From NCBI GenBank assembly GCA_964529795.1, contig CAZGXM010000009.1, forward strand, positions 1 through 52,882: 52,882 nucleotides of DNA. Reading direction: 5' to 3'. The DNA comes from CAZGXM01 sp964529795. Its GTDB lineage: Bacteria > Bacillota > JADQBR01. The translations under genes and the position numbers were made by a program. Position 1 is the first letter of the stretch. Every line of letters starts with the position of its first letter. Of this stretch, positions 15,226-23,243 are shown piece after piece. The notes beneath the pieces were generated by a model that was given only the letters and a program-made list of their open reading frames with translations, was not told the DNA's origin and did not search any database.

Positions 15226-15313
15226 TTACCGCATACCTTCCGAATCCATATCTTTGCTTCGCCGGGCATACTTTGACAGCCGGCAGCATAGATTATACCG
15301 GGAGGTGTCGGAC

Positions 15314-15622
15314 ATGCCGGGTAACAGGGGCTATACCATGGTTGAACTGGTGATGGTGCTGACCCTGGTGGGCGCTTTGGGGGCGGTTGCATTACCGAAA
15401 ACGGTAAATTTGGACAGGGTGCATGCGGTGATTTGCAAGTATCAATTACGGCAGGTTCAGGAAACTGTCGAACTCTACCGGTTGGGAAAAAACCGGTACC
15501 CTGATTCTCTGGCGCAGCTGGTACCTGAGTATTATAAGCGAATCCCCCGGTGCACCGTTGCCGGCGCCTATTATAAACTGGACAGGGATAAAACGGTAAT
15601 GTGCACGCTACACGGTTACTGA
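15314..15622 (+). CDS. Type IV pilin-like (pseudopilin) protein
   Basis: A 102-residue secreted protein with a class III signal. The short leader MPGNRG is followed by YTMVELVMVLTLVGALGAVALP, that is, a prepilin peptidase site after Gly6, the +5 Glu, and the hydrophobic helix. The C-terminal part is small (about 75 residues) with Cys at about 38, 76 and 98, and resembles a minor pilin or pseudopilin. ATG 15314 has GGAGGTG (15301-15307) upstream; the longer frame from 15254 would spoil the leader. No other pilus or type II secretion gene is in the window, so it stands alone between proteolysis genes. Role unknown. Confidence 0.8.
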   Translation: MPGNRGYTMVELVMVLTLVGALGAVALPKTVNLDRVHAVICKYQLRQVQETVELYRLGKNRYPDSLAQLVPEYYKRIPRCTVAGAYYKLDRDKTVMCTLHGY

Positions 15623-15704
15623 TTTACCCTCGCTAATTCTTTGGATAAAACTAGTTCTCCTGGAAATACTAATGAGAGATTGCATAAAGGAGGACTGGAT
15701 GTAA

Positions 15705-17405
15705 ATGATGAATTTTGGTCCGGGCCTGGGTAGTTTGTTAGGGTTTGTGCAAATATTTTTTGCCATAGTAATAGGACTGTACTTTTGGAATTTGCTCAAG
15801 AGCCAGCAGGGAAATAAGGTAGCTGTGGAAAAAGAATCCCGGAAAGAGATGGAAAAACTGGAGAAACTTCGGAAAATTTCCTTGTCTGAACCCTTGTCCG
15901 AAAAAACCCGTCCAACAAAATTTGAAGAAATTATTGGCCAGAAGCAGGGTTTACAGGCACTGCGGGCGGCACTTTGCGGGCCCAATCCCCAGCATGTAAT
16001 TATTTACGGCCCGCCGGGAGTGGGTAAAACCGCGGCGGCCCGGCTGGTGCTCGAAGAGGCGAAAAAGTCTGACCTCAGTCCTTTTGAGTCGGGTGCCAAA
16101 TTTGTGGAACTGGACGGGGCTACCGCCAGGTTTGACGAACGGGGTATTGCGGACCCCTTGATTGGTTCGGTTCACGACCCTATTTACCAGGGGGCAGGTC
16201 CCATGGGTATGGCCGGTATACCCCAGCCGAAGCCGGGAGCAGTGTCAAAGGCCCATGGCGGAGTACTGTTTATTGATGAGATAGGCGAACTGCACCCTAT
16301 CCAGATCAATAAGCTGCTGAAAGTTTTGGAAGACCGCAAGGTCTTGCTGGAAAGCGCCTATTACAGTTCGGAGGATACCAACATTCCCAAGCACATTCAT
16401 GATATTTTTCAAAACGGTTTGCCGGCAGATTTCCGCATGGTGGCGGCAACCACCCGCATGCCCGGGGAAATACCTCCCGCAATTCGCTCTCGCTGCCTGG
16501 AGATTTTTTTCCGGGGTTTGCTCCCTGAAGAAGTAAGTATTATCGCGCGTAATGCTGCAAACAAGATTAACTTCGGCATAGTGGAGCGTGCCCTGGAGAT
16601 TGTGAAAAAGTATGCCACCAACGGCAGGGAAGCGGTGAATATCATCCAGATTGCCGCCGGGTTGGCCCTGAATGAAGGAGATAAGGAAATTAAACCTAGT
16701 CATATTGAGTGGGTGGTAAACAGCGGCCAGTACACCCCGCGGCCGGAGAAAAAGATTCCCGAGAAACCGCAGGTGGGTTTGGCAAACGGCCTGGCTGTTT
16801 ACGGCCCCAATATGGGTACGCTGGTGGAACTGGAGGCCAATGTTATTCCTGTTGATACCGGTAATGGTAATATTATTATCACCGGCATGGTGGAAGAGGA
16901 GGAAATGGGTGGACGTGACGGCAAAAAAATGCGCCGTAAGAGTATGGCCAAAAGTTCGGTAGAAAATGTCCTCACCGTGCTGCGGCGCAATCTGAAGGTT
17001 GACCCCGGCGATTATGACATTCACATTAATTTTCCCGGCGGGGTTCCCATTGACGGCCCTTCTGCCGGTGTCACCATTGCCACAGCAGTTTACTCCGCCA
17101 TTACCGGCATGCCGGTGGATAATACCGTGGCCATGACCGGTGAGGTTTCCATCAGGGGTGCGGTAAAACCGGTGGGCGGTATTGTGGCCAAAGTGGAAGC
17201 AGCGCGCCAGGCCGGCGCGAAAAAAGTGCTGATCCCCAAAGAAAACTGGCAGGAGATATTTTGCGATTTAGAAGGTATTAAAATTGTTCCGGTGGAACAC
17301 CTGGAAGAAGTAATTGAAATCTCCCTGGTGGGAGGATTGCAGGAGCTGCCCAAAAAATTCCAGATTTCCCAGGCGGAAGTCTTCAGTGCATTACCTTTGG
17401 TGTAG
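15705..17405 (+). CDS. lonB: ATP-dependent protease LonB
   Basis: Membrane-anchored Lon-family AAA+ protease of spore-formers; in Bacillus LonB is made in the forespore. The 566 residues start with an N-terminal membrane segment (about 11-31) and lack the long N domain of LonA. Walker A is YGPPGVGKT (101-109) and Walker B is VLFIDEIGE. A Lon protease domain follows with catalytic S453 (DGPSAG) and K496 (GGIVAKVEAA). AGGAGG (15688-15693) serves ATG 15705, with a second Met directly after. A terminator follows, so lonB is separate from the lon gene downstream. Confidence 0.94.
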   Translation: MMNFGPGLGSLLGFVQIFFAIVIGLYFWNLLKSQQGNKVAVEKESRKEMEKLEKLRKISLSEPLSEKTRPTKFEEIIGQKQGLQALRAALCGPNPQHVIIYGPPGVGKTAAARLVLEEAKKSDLSPFESGAKFVELDGATARFDERGIADPLIGSVHDPIYQGAGPMGMAGIPQPKPGAVSKAHGGVLFIDEIGELHPIQINKLLKVLEDRKVLLESAYYSSEDTNIPKHIHDIFQNGLPADFRMVAATTRMPGEIPPAIRSRCLEIFFRGLLPEEVSIIARNAANKINFGIVERALEIVKKYATNGREAVNIIQIAAGLALNEGDKEIKPSHIEWVVNSGQYTPRPEKKIPEKPQVGLANGLAVYGPNMGTLVELEANVIPVDTGNGNIIITGMVEEEEMGGRDGKKMRRKSMAKSSVENVLTVLRRNLKVDPGDYDIHINFPGGVPIDGPSAGVTIATAVYSAITGMPVDNTVAMTGEVSIRGAVKPVGGIVAKVEAARQAGAKKVLIPKENWQEIFCDLEGIKIVPVEHLEEVIEISLVGGLQELPKKFQISQAEVFSALPLV

Positions 17406-17477
17406 TGCTATTTGTATTTGCATAAAGGTTAAATAGCACTGTTTTGCAGGGGCAAAATTGGCTTTGTAAAGGCTTTT

Positions 17478-17512
17478 CTCCCGGTAGTCGTTAGCAGTCT
17501 ACCGGGAGTTTT
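17478..17512 (+). terminator. Intrinsic terminator after lonB
   Basis: CTCCCGGTAG (17478-17487) pairs perfectly with CTACCGGGAG (17499-17508). TTTT follows. Confidence 0.7.
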
Positions 17513-17537
17513 GCTGCACTGGCAAGCTAAAAGCAGG

Positions 17538-17565
17538 AACATCACCAGGGGTCCCTGGTGATGTT
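17538..17565. repeat. Perfect 13-bp inverted repeat upstream of lon
   Basis: AACATCACCAGGG (17538-17550) and CCCTGGTGATGTT (17553-17565) are perfect inverted copies separated by GT. It is a second strong hairpin just after the lonB terminator, about 120 bases before lon. It is not the CIRCE heat-shock element. TTCC rather than a T-run follows. It could be an operator for lon or another transcription-blocking hairpin. Confidence 0.6.
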
Positions 17566-17683
17566 TCCTCAGTATGCAAATCAAGGCAGGATTTGGCCGT
17601 GAGAAGAGAGAATAGATACAGGGAAATAGAATATATTCACTGTTGATAACAAAAAATAGATATATTAGTTTTGGAGGTGAAGG

Positions 17684-20017
17684 ATGATGGAACAGCGGGG
17701 TAAGGTGCGCCAGCTGCCACTGCTCCCCCTGCGGGGTGTCTTGGTATTTCCCCACATGGTTATCCATTTGGATGTGGGCAGGGACCGTTCGGTGGCAGCC
17801 ATTGATGAAGCAATGCTCAACGACCGGGAGATTTTTCTTACCATGCAGAAAGAAGCACAGACCGATGAACCCGGTGAAGATGACATATATATGACCGGTA
17901 CCATTGCGGAGATAAAGCAACTTTTAAAACTCCCCGGAGGTACCATTCGGGTGCTGGTGGAAGGTGTCTCCAGGGCAGAAATAATAAGGTTTGTGGAAAA
18001 AGACCCGTACATAAAAGTAGATGTTAAGGTGCAGCCGGAAACTAACGAAAAAAATCCGGAAACAGAAGCGTTGATGCGCAGTTTGGTGGATAAGTTTGAA
18101 CGCTACGTGAAAATGAGCAAAAAAATATCACCGGAAACGGTGGTTTCGGTTATTACCATCGAGGAGCCGGAGCACTTGGCCGACGTGATTGCTTCTCATC
18201 TAGTGTTAAAGTTGACGGATAAACAGCGGTTACTGGAAGCTGTTGATGTGAGCAAGCGGCTGGAACTGCTGTGCAGTCTCCTGGCCAAAGAAATGGAGAT
18301 TCTGGAACTGGAACGCAAGATAAATATGCGTGTGCGCAAGCAGATGGAAAAAACTCAGAAGGAATATTATCTCCGGGAACAGATGAAAGCAATTCAGAAG
18401 GAATTGGGCGATAAGGATGGTCGGACAGCGGAAGCGGAAGAACTGCGGGAACAAATCAAGAAGGCACGTTTCCCCAAGGAGGTTAGAGAAAAGGCATTAA
18501 AAGAAGTGGAACGGTTGGAGAAGATGCCCCCCATGGTGGCCGAGGCAACGGTAGTGAGAAACTACCTGGATTGGCTGCTGGCTTTACCGTGGAGCAAACA
18601 GACCAAAGATCGCCTGGATATCGAATTGGCGGAAAAAATCCTGGATGAAGACCATTACGGACTGCGGGAAGCAAAGGACCGTATTTTGGAATATCTGGCC
18701 ATCAGAAAGCTGGCTAAAAAACTGAAAGGCCCCATTATCTGTTTCGTGGGTCCTCCCGGTGTGGGAAAAACCTCCCTGGCAAAATCCGTTGCCAGGTCTT
18801 TAAACAGGAAGTTTGTCCGCATGTCCCTGGGCGGGGTGCGTGACGAGGCGGAGATACGCGGCCACCGGCGTACCTATGTTGGTGCCATGCCCGGTCGCAT
18901 TATTCAAGGAATACGCCAGGCCGGTTCCAGAAACCCCGTCTTTTTACTGGACGAAATTGATAAAATGAGTATGGACTTTCGGGGAGACCCGTCCGCGGCA
19001 CTGTTAGAAGTGCTTGATCCGGAGCAAAATCATACATTCAGCGACCATTATATTGAAAACAGCTTTGATCTTTCCCAGGTTTTATTTATTACCACTGCCA
19101 ATGTGCAGTACAATATCCCCCAACCGCTGTTGGACCGGATGGAGATAATTTATATTGGCGGTTATACTGAACATGAAAAGGTGAAAATTGCCCAGCATTT
19201 CCTTCTCAAAAAGCAGCTTGAGGTACACGGGTTGAAGGATAAACAGCTGGACATTTCTGAAAACGCGCTGCGCAAAACTATCAGGGAATACACCCGGGAA
19301 TCCGGCGTGCGCAGCCTGGAGCGGCAGATAGCCACCGTTTGCCGTAAAGCTGCCCGTGACATTGTGGCCGGGAGAAGCGAAAGGGTGCAGATCAGCGCTG
19401 CAAACGTTGAGAAATACTTGGGTATTCCCAAATACCGCTTTGGTATTGCCGAAAAAGAGGATGTTGTGGGGGTAGCCACCGGTCTTGCCTGGACCCAGGC
19501 GGGTGGGGATGTGCTCAGTGTGGAAGCAACTGTTCTCAAGGGAAAGGGCGGCTTGACGCTGACCGGTAAACTGGGTGACGTGATGAAAGAGTCCGCCCAG
19601 GCCAGCTTCAGCTATATACGCTCCAAGGCGACGGATTTAGGCATCCCGGCAGACTTTCATGAGAAAAGCGATATTCACATCCACGTGCCCGAAGGGGCAA
19701 TTCCCAAAGACGGCCCCTCAGCAGGTATTACCATGGCCACCGCTTTGGCTTCCAGCCTGTCCGGTAAAGCAGTCCGCAGGGATGTGGCCATGACCGGTGA
19801 AATTACCCTGCGCGGCCGGGTGCTGCCGGTAGGCGGTATCAAGGAAAAGGTGCTGGCTGCTCACCGGGCGGGAATAAAAACGGTGATACTGCCCAAGGAA
19901 AACAAACGCCAACTGGAGGAAATTTCTCGCAGTGTGAGACGCAAACTAAACTTTGTCCTGGTGGAACATATGGATGAAGTGCTGGCCGAGGCGCTGGTTC
20001 AAGATGCAGGTGAATAA
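17684..20017 (+). CDS. lon: ATP-dependent protease La (LonA)
   Basis: Soluble AAA+ serine protease that degrades misfolded and regulatory proteins. The 777 residues contain the LON substrate-binding domain (LPLLPLRGVLVFPHM at the start), a coiled-coil linker, Walker A GPPGVGKT, and the protease domain with S679 (DGPSAG) and K722 (GGIKEKVLAAH), the same numbers as in Escherichia coli Lon. TTGGAGGTGAAGG precedes ATG 17684; a second ATG follows directly. The 3' end overlaps engB by 14 bases, the usual lon-engB arrangement of Firmicutes. Confidence 0.97.
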   Translation: MMEQRGKVRQLPLLPLRGVLVFPHMVIHLDVGRDRSVAAIDEAMLNDREIFLTMQKEAQTDEPGEDDIYMTGTIAEIKQLLKLPGGTIRVLVEGVSRAEIIRFVEKDPYIKVDVKVQPETNEKNPETEALMRSLVDKFERYVKMSKKISPETVVSVITIEEPEHLADVIASHLVLKLTDKQRLLEAVDVSKRLELLCSLLAKEMEILELERKINMRVRKQMEKTQKEYYLREQMKAIQKELGDKDGRTAEAEELREQIKKARFPKEVREKALKEVERLEKMPPMVAEATVVRNYLDWLLALPWSKQTKDRLDIELAEKILDEDHYGLREAKDRILEYLAIRKLAKKLKGPIICFVGPPGVGKTSLAKSVARSLNRKFVRMSLGGVRDEAEIRGHRRTYVGAMPGRIIQGIRQAGSRNPVFLLDEIDKMSMDFRGDPSAALLEVLDPEQNHTFSDHYIENSFDLSQVLFITTANVQYNIPQPLLDRMEIIYIGGYTEHEKVKIAQHFLLKKQLEVHGLKDKQLDISENALRKTIREYTRESGVRSLERQIATVCRKAARDIVAGRSERVQISAANVEKYLGIPKYRFGIAEKEDVVGVATGLAWTQAGGDVLSVEATVLKGKGGLTLTGKLGDVMKESAQASFSYIRSKATDLGIPADFHEKSDIHIHVPEGAIPKDGPSAGITMATALASSLSGKAVRRDVAMTGEITLRGRVLPVGGIKEKVLAAHRAGIKTVILPKENKRQLEEISRSVRRKLNFVLVEHMDEVLAEALVQDAGE

Positions 20018-20594
20018 AGTTGAGTTTATAAAAAGTATCGTCAAACTGGAGCAGTGTCCCCGGGACATTGTGCCCGAGGTGGCTGTTGCCGGGCGTTCCA
20101 ATGTAGGCAAATCATCTCTCATAAACAAATTGCTGGGCCGCAAAAACCTGGCTAGGACCAGCCGGCAGCCCGGACGGACGCAGACAATCAACTTTTTTCT
20201 GGTCAATGACCAATTTCATTTAGTTGACCTGCCCGGCTACGGTTTTGCCAAGGTACCCAGGCAGGTAAAATGCCAGTGGGGCAAAATGATGGAAGCCTAC
20301 TTGAGTAAACGCTGGCAGCTTTGCGGTGTGGTTTTACTGGTGGATATCCGCCATAAGCCTACCTCGGATGATCGGCAAATGCTGAATTTGCTGGTGGACA
20401 ACCGGCTCCCCGTAATCGTCGTTGCCACCAAGGTGGATAAGGTCAGTAAGGGAAGACGCCGACATCATCTGGTGGTAATAAAAAGGGAATTGCAGCTTCC
20501 GCCGGGGCAAGCAATAATCGCATTTTCCGCCCGGACCGGCGAGGGCAGGGAACTGCTTCTGTCGGGCATGGAAGAATTGCTTGCAGCTGAATAG
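20004..20594 (+). CDS. engB: Ribosome biogenesis GTPase EngB/YsxC
   Basis: Essential GTPase acting late in assembly of the large ribosomal subunit. The 196 residues show G1 AGRSNVGKSSL, G3 DLPGYGFAK and G4 (V)ATKVDK. ATG 20004 lies inside the lon end, giving a 14-base overlap; the family N-terminus (VEFIKSIV) begins a few residues later. Upstream in-frame ATGs would overlap lon further and add unrelated residues. Translational coupling to lon is likely. Confidence 0.95.
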   Translation: MQVNKVEFIKSIVKLEQCPRDIVPEVAVAGRSNVGKSSLINKLLGRKNLARTSRQPGRTQTINFFLVNDQFHLVDLPGYGFAKVPRQVKCQWGKMMEAYLSKRWQLCGVVLLVDIRHKPTSDDRQMLNLLVDNRLPVIVVATKVDKVSKGRRRHHLVVIKRELQLPPGQAIIAFSARTGEGRELLLSGMEELLAAE

Positions 20595-20813
20595 CCCCAA
20601 GTTCGAAAACGATCCCGGACAGCCGGCGCCTTAAATTATTGCTATTATGCTTAATGTTGTGGTTACAGCAAGTTTTGGACATTGGGTCAGTCGGGTTTTT
20701 CAGTGATGTGGTGTCAGGAAGGTTTTAAGTTTTTAATTTGTCAAGTGTAATAAGTTTCTGCCAACGGTCATAAAAATTATCCTGCCGCCGTATCCTGGTA
20801 AGGGGGTATGGTG

Positions 20814-21236
20814 ATGCGAAGGACCAACTTCAAGGCCCTGGTGAAAGGAATTTGCCGGGGTGTACTGGTTTTGTTGAGCGGTTATTGTCTTCTTGTTTTT
20901 TGGGTGGTTTTCAGCTCACAACAAAGCTACTATCTTGCCAATTATTTAAAACTGATTTTCTTTGTTGCCCTGATTGTTGCCGGTTTTACCGGCGGCATGG
21001 CTGCCCGGTGGGAAGGGTGGAAGCACGGGGGGTGGATTGGCGGTGCAGTGGCTTTGGCTGCGGTGCTGGTAAACGTAACCTTATTTCCTCAACTGCTCTC
21101 ACTCTCTCAAGTGGCAAACCGGCTGCTGGCGGGTGTTTTTATCGGTGGTGCGGCGGCGGTGTGCGGGGTGAATTTTGCATTTTTACAGCGGCGCAGCCGT
21201 TTAAGCAGTGAAAAAAACAAAAATTCGCCTTATTAA
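20814..21236 (+). CDS. TIGR04086/YrzE-type four-helix membrane protein
   Basis: A 140-residue integral membrane protein with about four transmembrane segments (near 11-34, 39-60, 69-89 and 96-118) and short basic tails. Length, helix pattern and the GFTGGMAAR and GG(W)IGGAVALA motifs suit the TIGR04086 family, which has no known function. AAGGGGG (20800-20806) lies 7 bases before ATG 20814; ATG 20808 would be too close to it. The 219 bases before it hold no clear promoter or gene. I am fairly sure of a real membrane protein, less of the family. Confidence 0.65.
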   Translation: MRRTNFKALVKGICRGVLVLLSGYCLLVFWVVFSSQQSYYLANYLKLIFFVALIVAGFTGGMAARWEGWKHGGWIGGAVALAAVLVNVTLFPQLLSLSQVANRLLAGVFIGGAAAVCGVNFAFLQRRSRLSSEKNKNSPY

Positions 21237-21415
21237 TATTTCTGAAAAAAAGGAGATTAATGGGGAAGAAACGAATATACACAAAAAAAAACCAAAATTC
21301 AAACAGCAACTGGATTTTAAGGGTTTCTTTATGCCCTGGAACGGGTTATAAACCAGACTCTGACCTGGCCGGCAGGTGCGGGGTCAGGAAAAATTGTCGC
21401 AAGGAGTGTGGCAAA

Positions 21416-22357
21416 TTGAAAATAGCAGACGAATTGCTGGCGGGGAATCGCAGGGCTTTGGCCAGAGCAATAACCTTGGTTGAAAATGAGGCACCGGAAA
21501 AAAAAGAGCTTCTGGCTGCACTTTACCGACATACCGGGAGGGCATATGTTATCGGCATCACCGGTTCGCCCGGTGCCGGCAAGAGTTCCCTGGTTGACCG
21601 GCTGACGGAACATATTCGCAAGTCTTACGGGTTGACTGTAGGTATTATTGCGGTGGACCCTACCAGCCCATTCAGCGGCGGGGCATTGCTGGGTGACAGA
21701 ATACGCATGCAGGATCATGTTTTGGATGAAGGTGTGTTTATCAGAAGCATGGGTACCCGGGGTAGTTTGGGCGGTTTATCCCGGGCCACCAAGGAAGGCA
21801 TTAAAATTTTGGATGCAGCCGGTAAAGATGTCATACTGGTGGAAACAGTGGGGGTCGGACAATCGGAGTTGGATATTATGTATGCGGCGGATACCACGGT
21901 GGTTGTTTTAACGCCCGGGGCCGGCGATATTATTCAGACGTTAAAAGCAGGTATCATGGAAATTGCCGACGTTTTTGCCGTGAATAAGGCTGATTTGGAA
22001 GGTGCGGAACGCACGGTCTCCGAGGTGGAGGCCATGCTGGATCTAGACAGGGAACGGGAATGGCGCCCGCCGGTAATTCCGGTGGTTTCCCTGCACAATA
22101 AAGGCTTGGATAATTTGTATCAAGCGATTTTACAGCATAAGGAGCACTTGGAAAGTACGGGCCATTTGCTGGAACAACGTCAGCAGCGCTTGAAGGCTGA
22201 GGTGGTGGAAGTGGTATTGGAGCGCTTGAAACGGCGAATAAGCCGGGAATTTAAGGATTCCGGTGAGTTTGAAGAAATCCTGGAGAAGGTAATCAAGCGG
22301 GAAATTGATCCTTATCATGCTTCCGATGTTATTTTGGAAAGAATGATGCGCGGTTAA
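21416..22357 (+). CDS. meaB: MeaB/ArgK-type P-loop GTPase (B12-enzyme chaperone)
   Basis: A 313-residue SIMIBI-class GTPase of the MeaB family, which gates cofactor loading and protects acyl-CoA mutases using adenosylcobalamin. The N-terminal LLAGNRRALARAIT is the family start. The P-loop is GSPGAGKSS (50-58), followed by DPTSPFSGGALLGDRIRM, VETVGVGQSE and VNKAD. TTG 21416 with AAGGAG (21401-21406) gives the standard N-terminus. An in-frame ATG at 21260, also with AAGGAG, would add 52 Cys- and Lys-rich residues absent from relatives I know. No methylmalonyl-CoA mutase gene is nearby, so the client must lie elsewhere or be another mutase. Confidence 0.88.
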   Translation: MKIADELLAGNRRALARAITLVENEAPEKKELLAALYRHTGRAYVIGITGSPGAGKSSLVDRLTEHIRKSYGLTVGIIAVDPTSPFSGGALLGDRIRMQDHVLDEGVFIRSMGTRGSLGGLSRATKEGIKILDAAGKDVILVETVGVGQSELDIMYAADTTVVVLTPGAGDIIQTLKAGIMEIADVFAVNKADLEGAERTVSEVEAMLDLDREREWRPPVIPVVSLHNKGLDNLYQAILQHKEHLESTGHLLEQRQQRLKAEVVEVVLERLKRRISREFKDSGEFEEILEKVIKREIDPYHASDVILERMMRG

Positions 22358-22405
22358 GCGACTGGGAACTTTGCACTTCTCAAGTGGATCAAGGGGGGGA
22401 TTTCA

Positions 22406-22885
22406 GTGAGTGAAGAACTGCTTACTTTGGCGCGAAATAAAGCGGGCAGTTATTTCCGGGAGGGATACAATTGTGCCGAAGCCGTTTTTTTAGCCTGCCA
22501 TGAACTGCTGTCCCTGGATATAGACCGGGACTTTGTCAGGCTGACCAGCGGTTTGGGCGGGGGTTTTGGCCATGCCGGGTGTGCCTGTGGGGCGCTGACC
22601 GGTTCCATACTGGTGTTAGGAGCGCTCAAGGGGCGTACCGGTACTGATCTGGAGGCGCGGGATCAGATTTATGATCTTGCCGCCAGGTTTCATGATGTCT
22701 TTGAGGATAAGTTCGGGTCTACCTGCTGCCGTTCGTTAAATCCTTATCCCTACGACAGCAGGGAACACCTGAAAAACTGTTTAAAAATTACCGGTAATAC
22801 CGGCAAGCTATTGTTTGACTTCCTGATTGAGCAGGGGTTGATAAATAGAGAAATAGAGAATATAGAGGTTGACAGCGGTCAATAA
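22406..22885 (+). CDS. C_GCAxxG_C_C family redox protein
   Basis: A 159-residue protein with the pattern that names this family: C23 (YNCAEAV), G(C)AC59/61-G, C107-C108 and C125. Seven or more cysteines with a GGGFGHAGCACGAL glycine-rich segment suggest a redox or metal-binding role; its function is not established. The start is a GTG with AAGGGGGGG (22391-22399). It follows meaB by about 48 bases and may share its transcript. The T-box leader of valS follows. Confidence 0.85.
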   Translation: MSEELLTLARNKAGSYFREGYNCAEAVFLACHELLSLDIDRDFVRLTSGLGGGFGHAGCACGALTGSILVLGALKGRTGTDLEARDQIYDLAARFHDVFEDKFGSTCCRSLNPYPYDSREHLKNCLKITGNTGKLLFDFLIEQGLINREIENIEVDSGQ

Positions 22886-22955
22886 TACCAGTAAGATATT
22901 AGCTAGATACGTCAGGAAACGCATCTTGTCAAAACCAATATGTACAATAATAATG

Positions 22956-23176
22956 AAGGGGAGTAGTACCCGTTATCACCGTTAGAGAGGGAGGTTCCTG
23001 GGCTGAAAAGCCTCCCCGGTTTGAGACCGGTGAAGTCGCCCCGGAATTGCCCCGCTGAAATCAAGAGTAGGCGGAGCCGGTTTGACACCGTTACCAGTAA
23101 AGAGTGTGGCATATGCCGAAATAAGGTGGTACCGCGGAACCCTTTTCGTCCTTAGGGATGATGAGGGTTTTTAATA
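22956..23176 (+). promoter_or_regulatory. T-box leader (tRNA-Val responsive) of valS
   Basis: A classic T-box riboswitch. Stem I opens with GGGG (22958-22961), pairing with CCCC (23039-23042). Above this the specifier loop has AGTAGTA on the 5' side and a candidate specifier GTC, a valine codon, at 23035-23037. The conserved T-box AAGGTGGTACCGCG lies at 23123-23136. The terminator is AACCC (23138-23142) with GGGTT (23165-23169), including an inner stem, followed by T. Uncharged tRNA-Val would stabilise the antiterminator and allow valS transcription. A weak promoter (TTGTCA 22926, TAATAA 22948) may start it. Confidence 0.9.
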
Positions 23177-23243
23177 TTTTCGGCTTTTTCTAACCGGAAA
23201 GCAATTTCTACCAGGCTTTAAGTCGGAAAAGGATGGTGAAAAC

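Noticed and set aside
16245..17024. 259-residue antisense frame within lonB
   Set aside because: A shadow of the protease gene, with His/Asn-rich composition typical of reversed codons.
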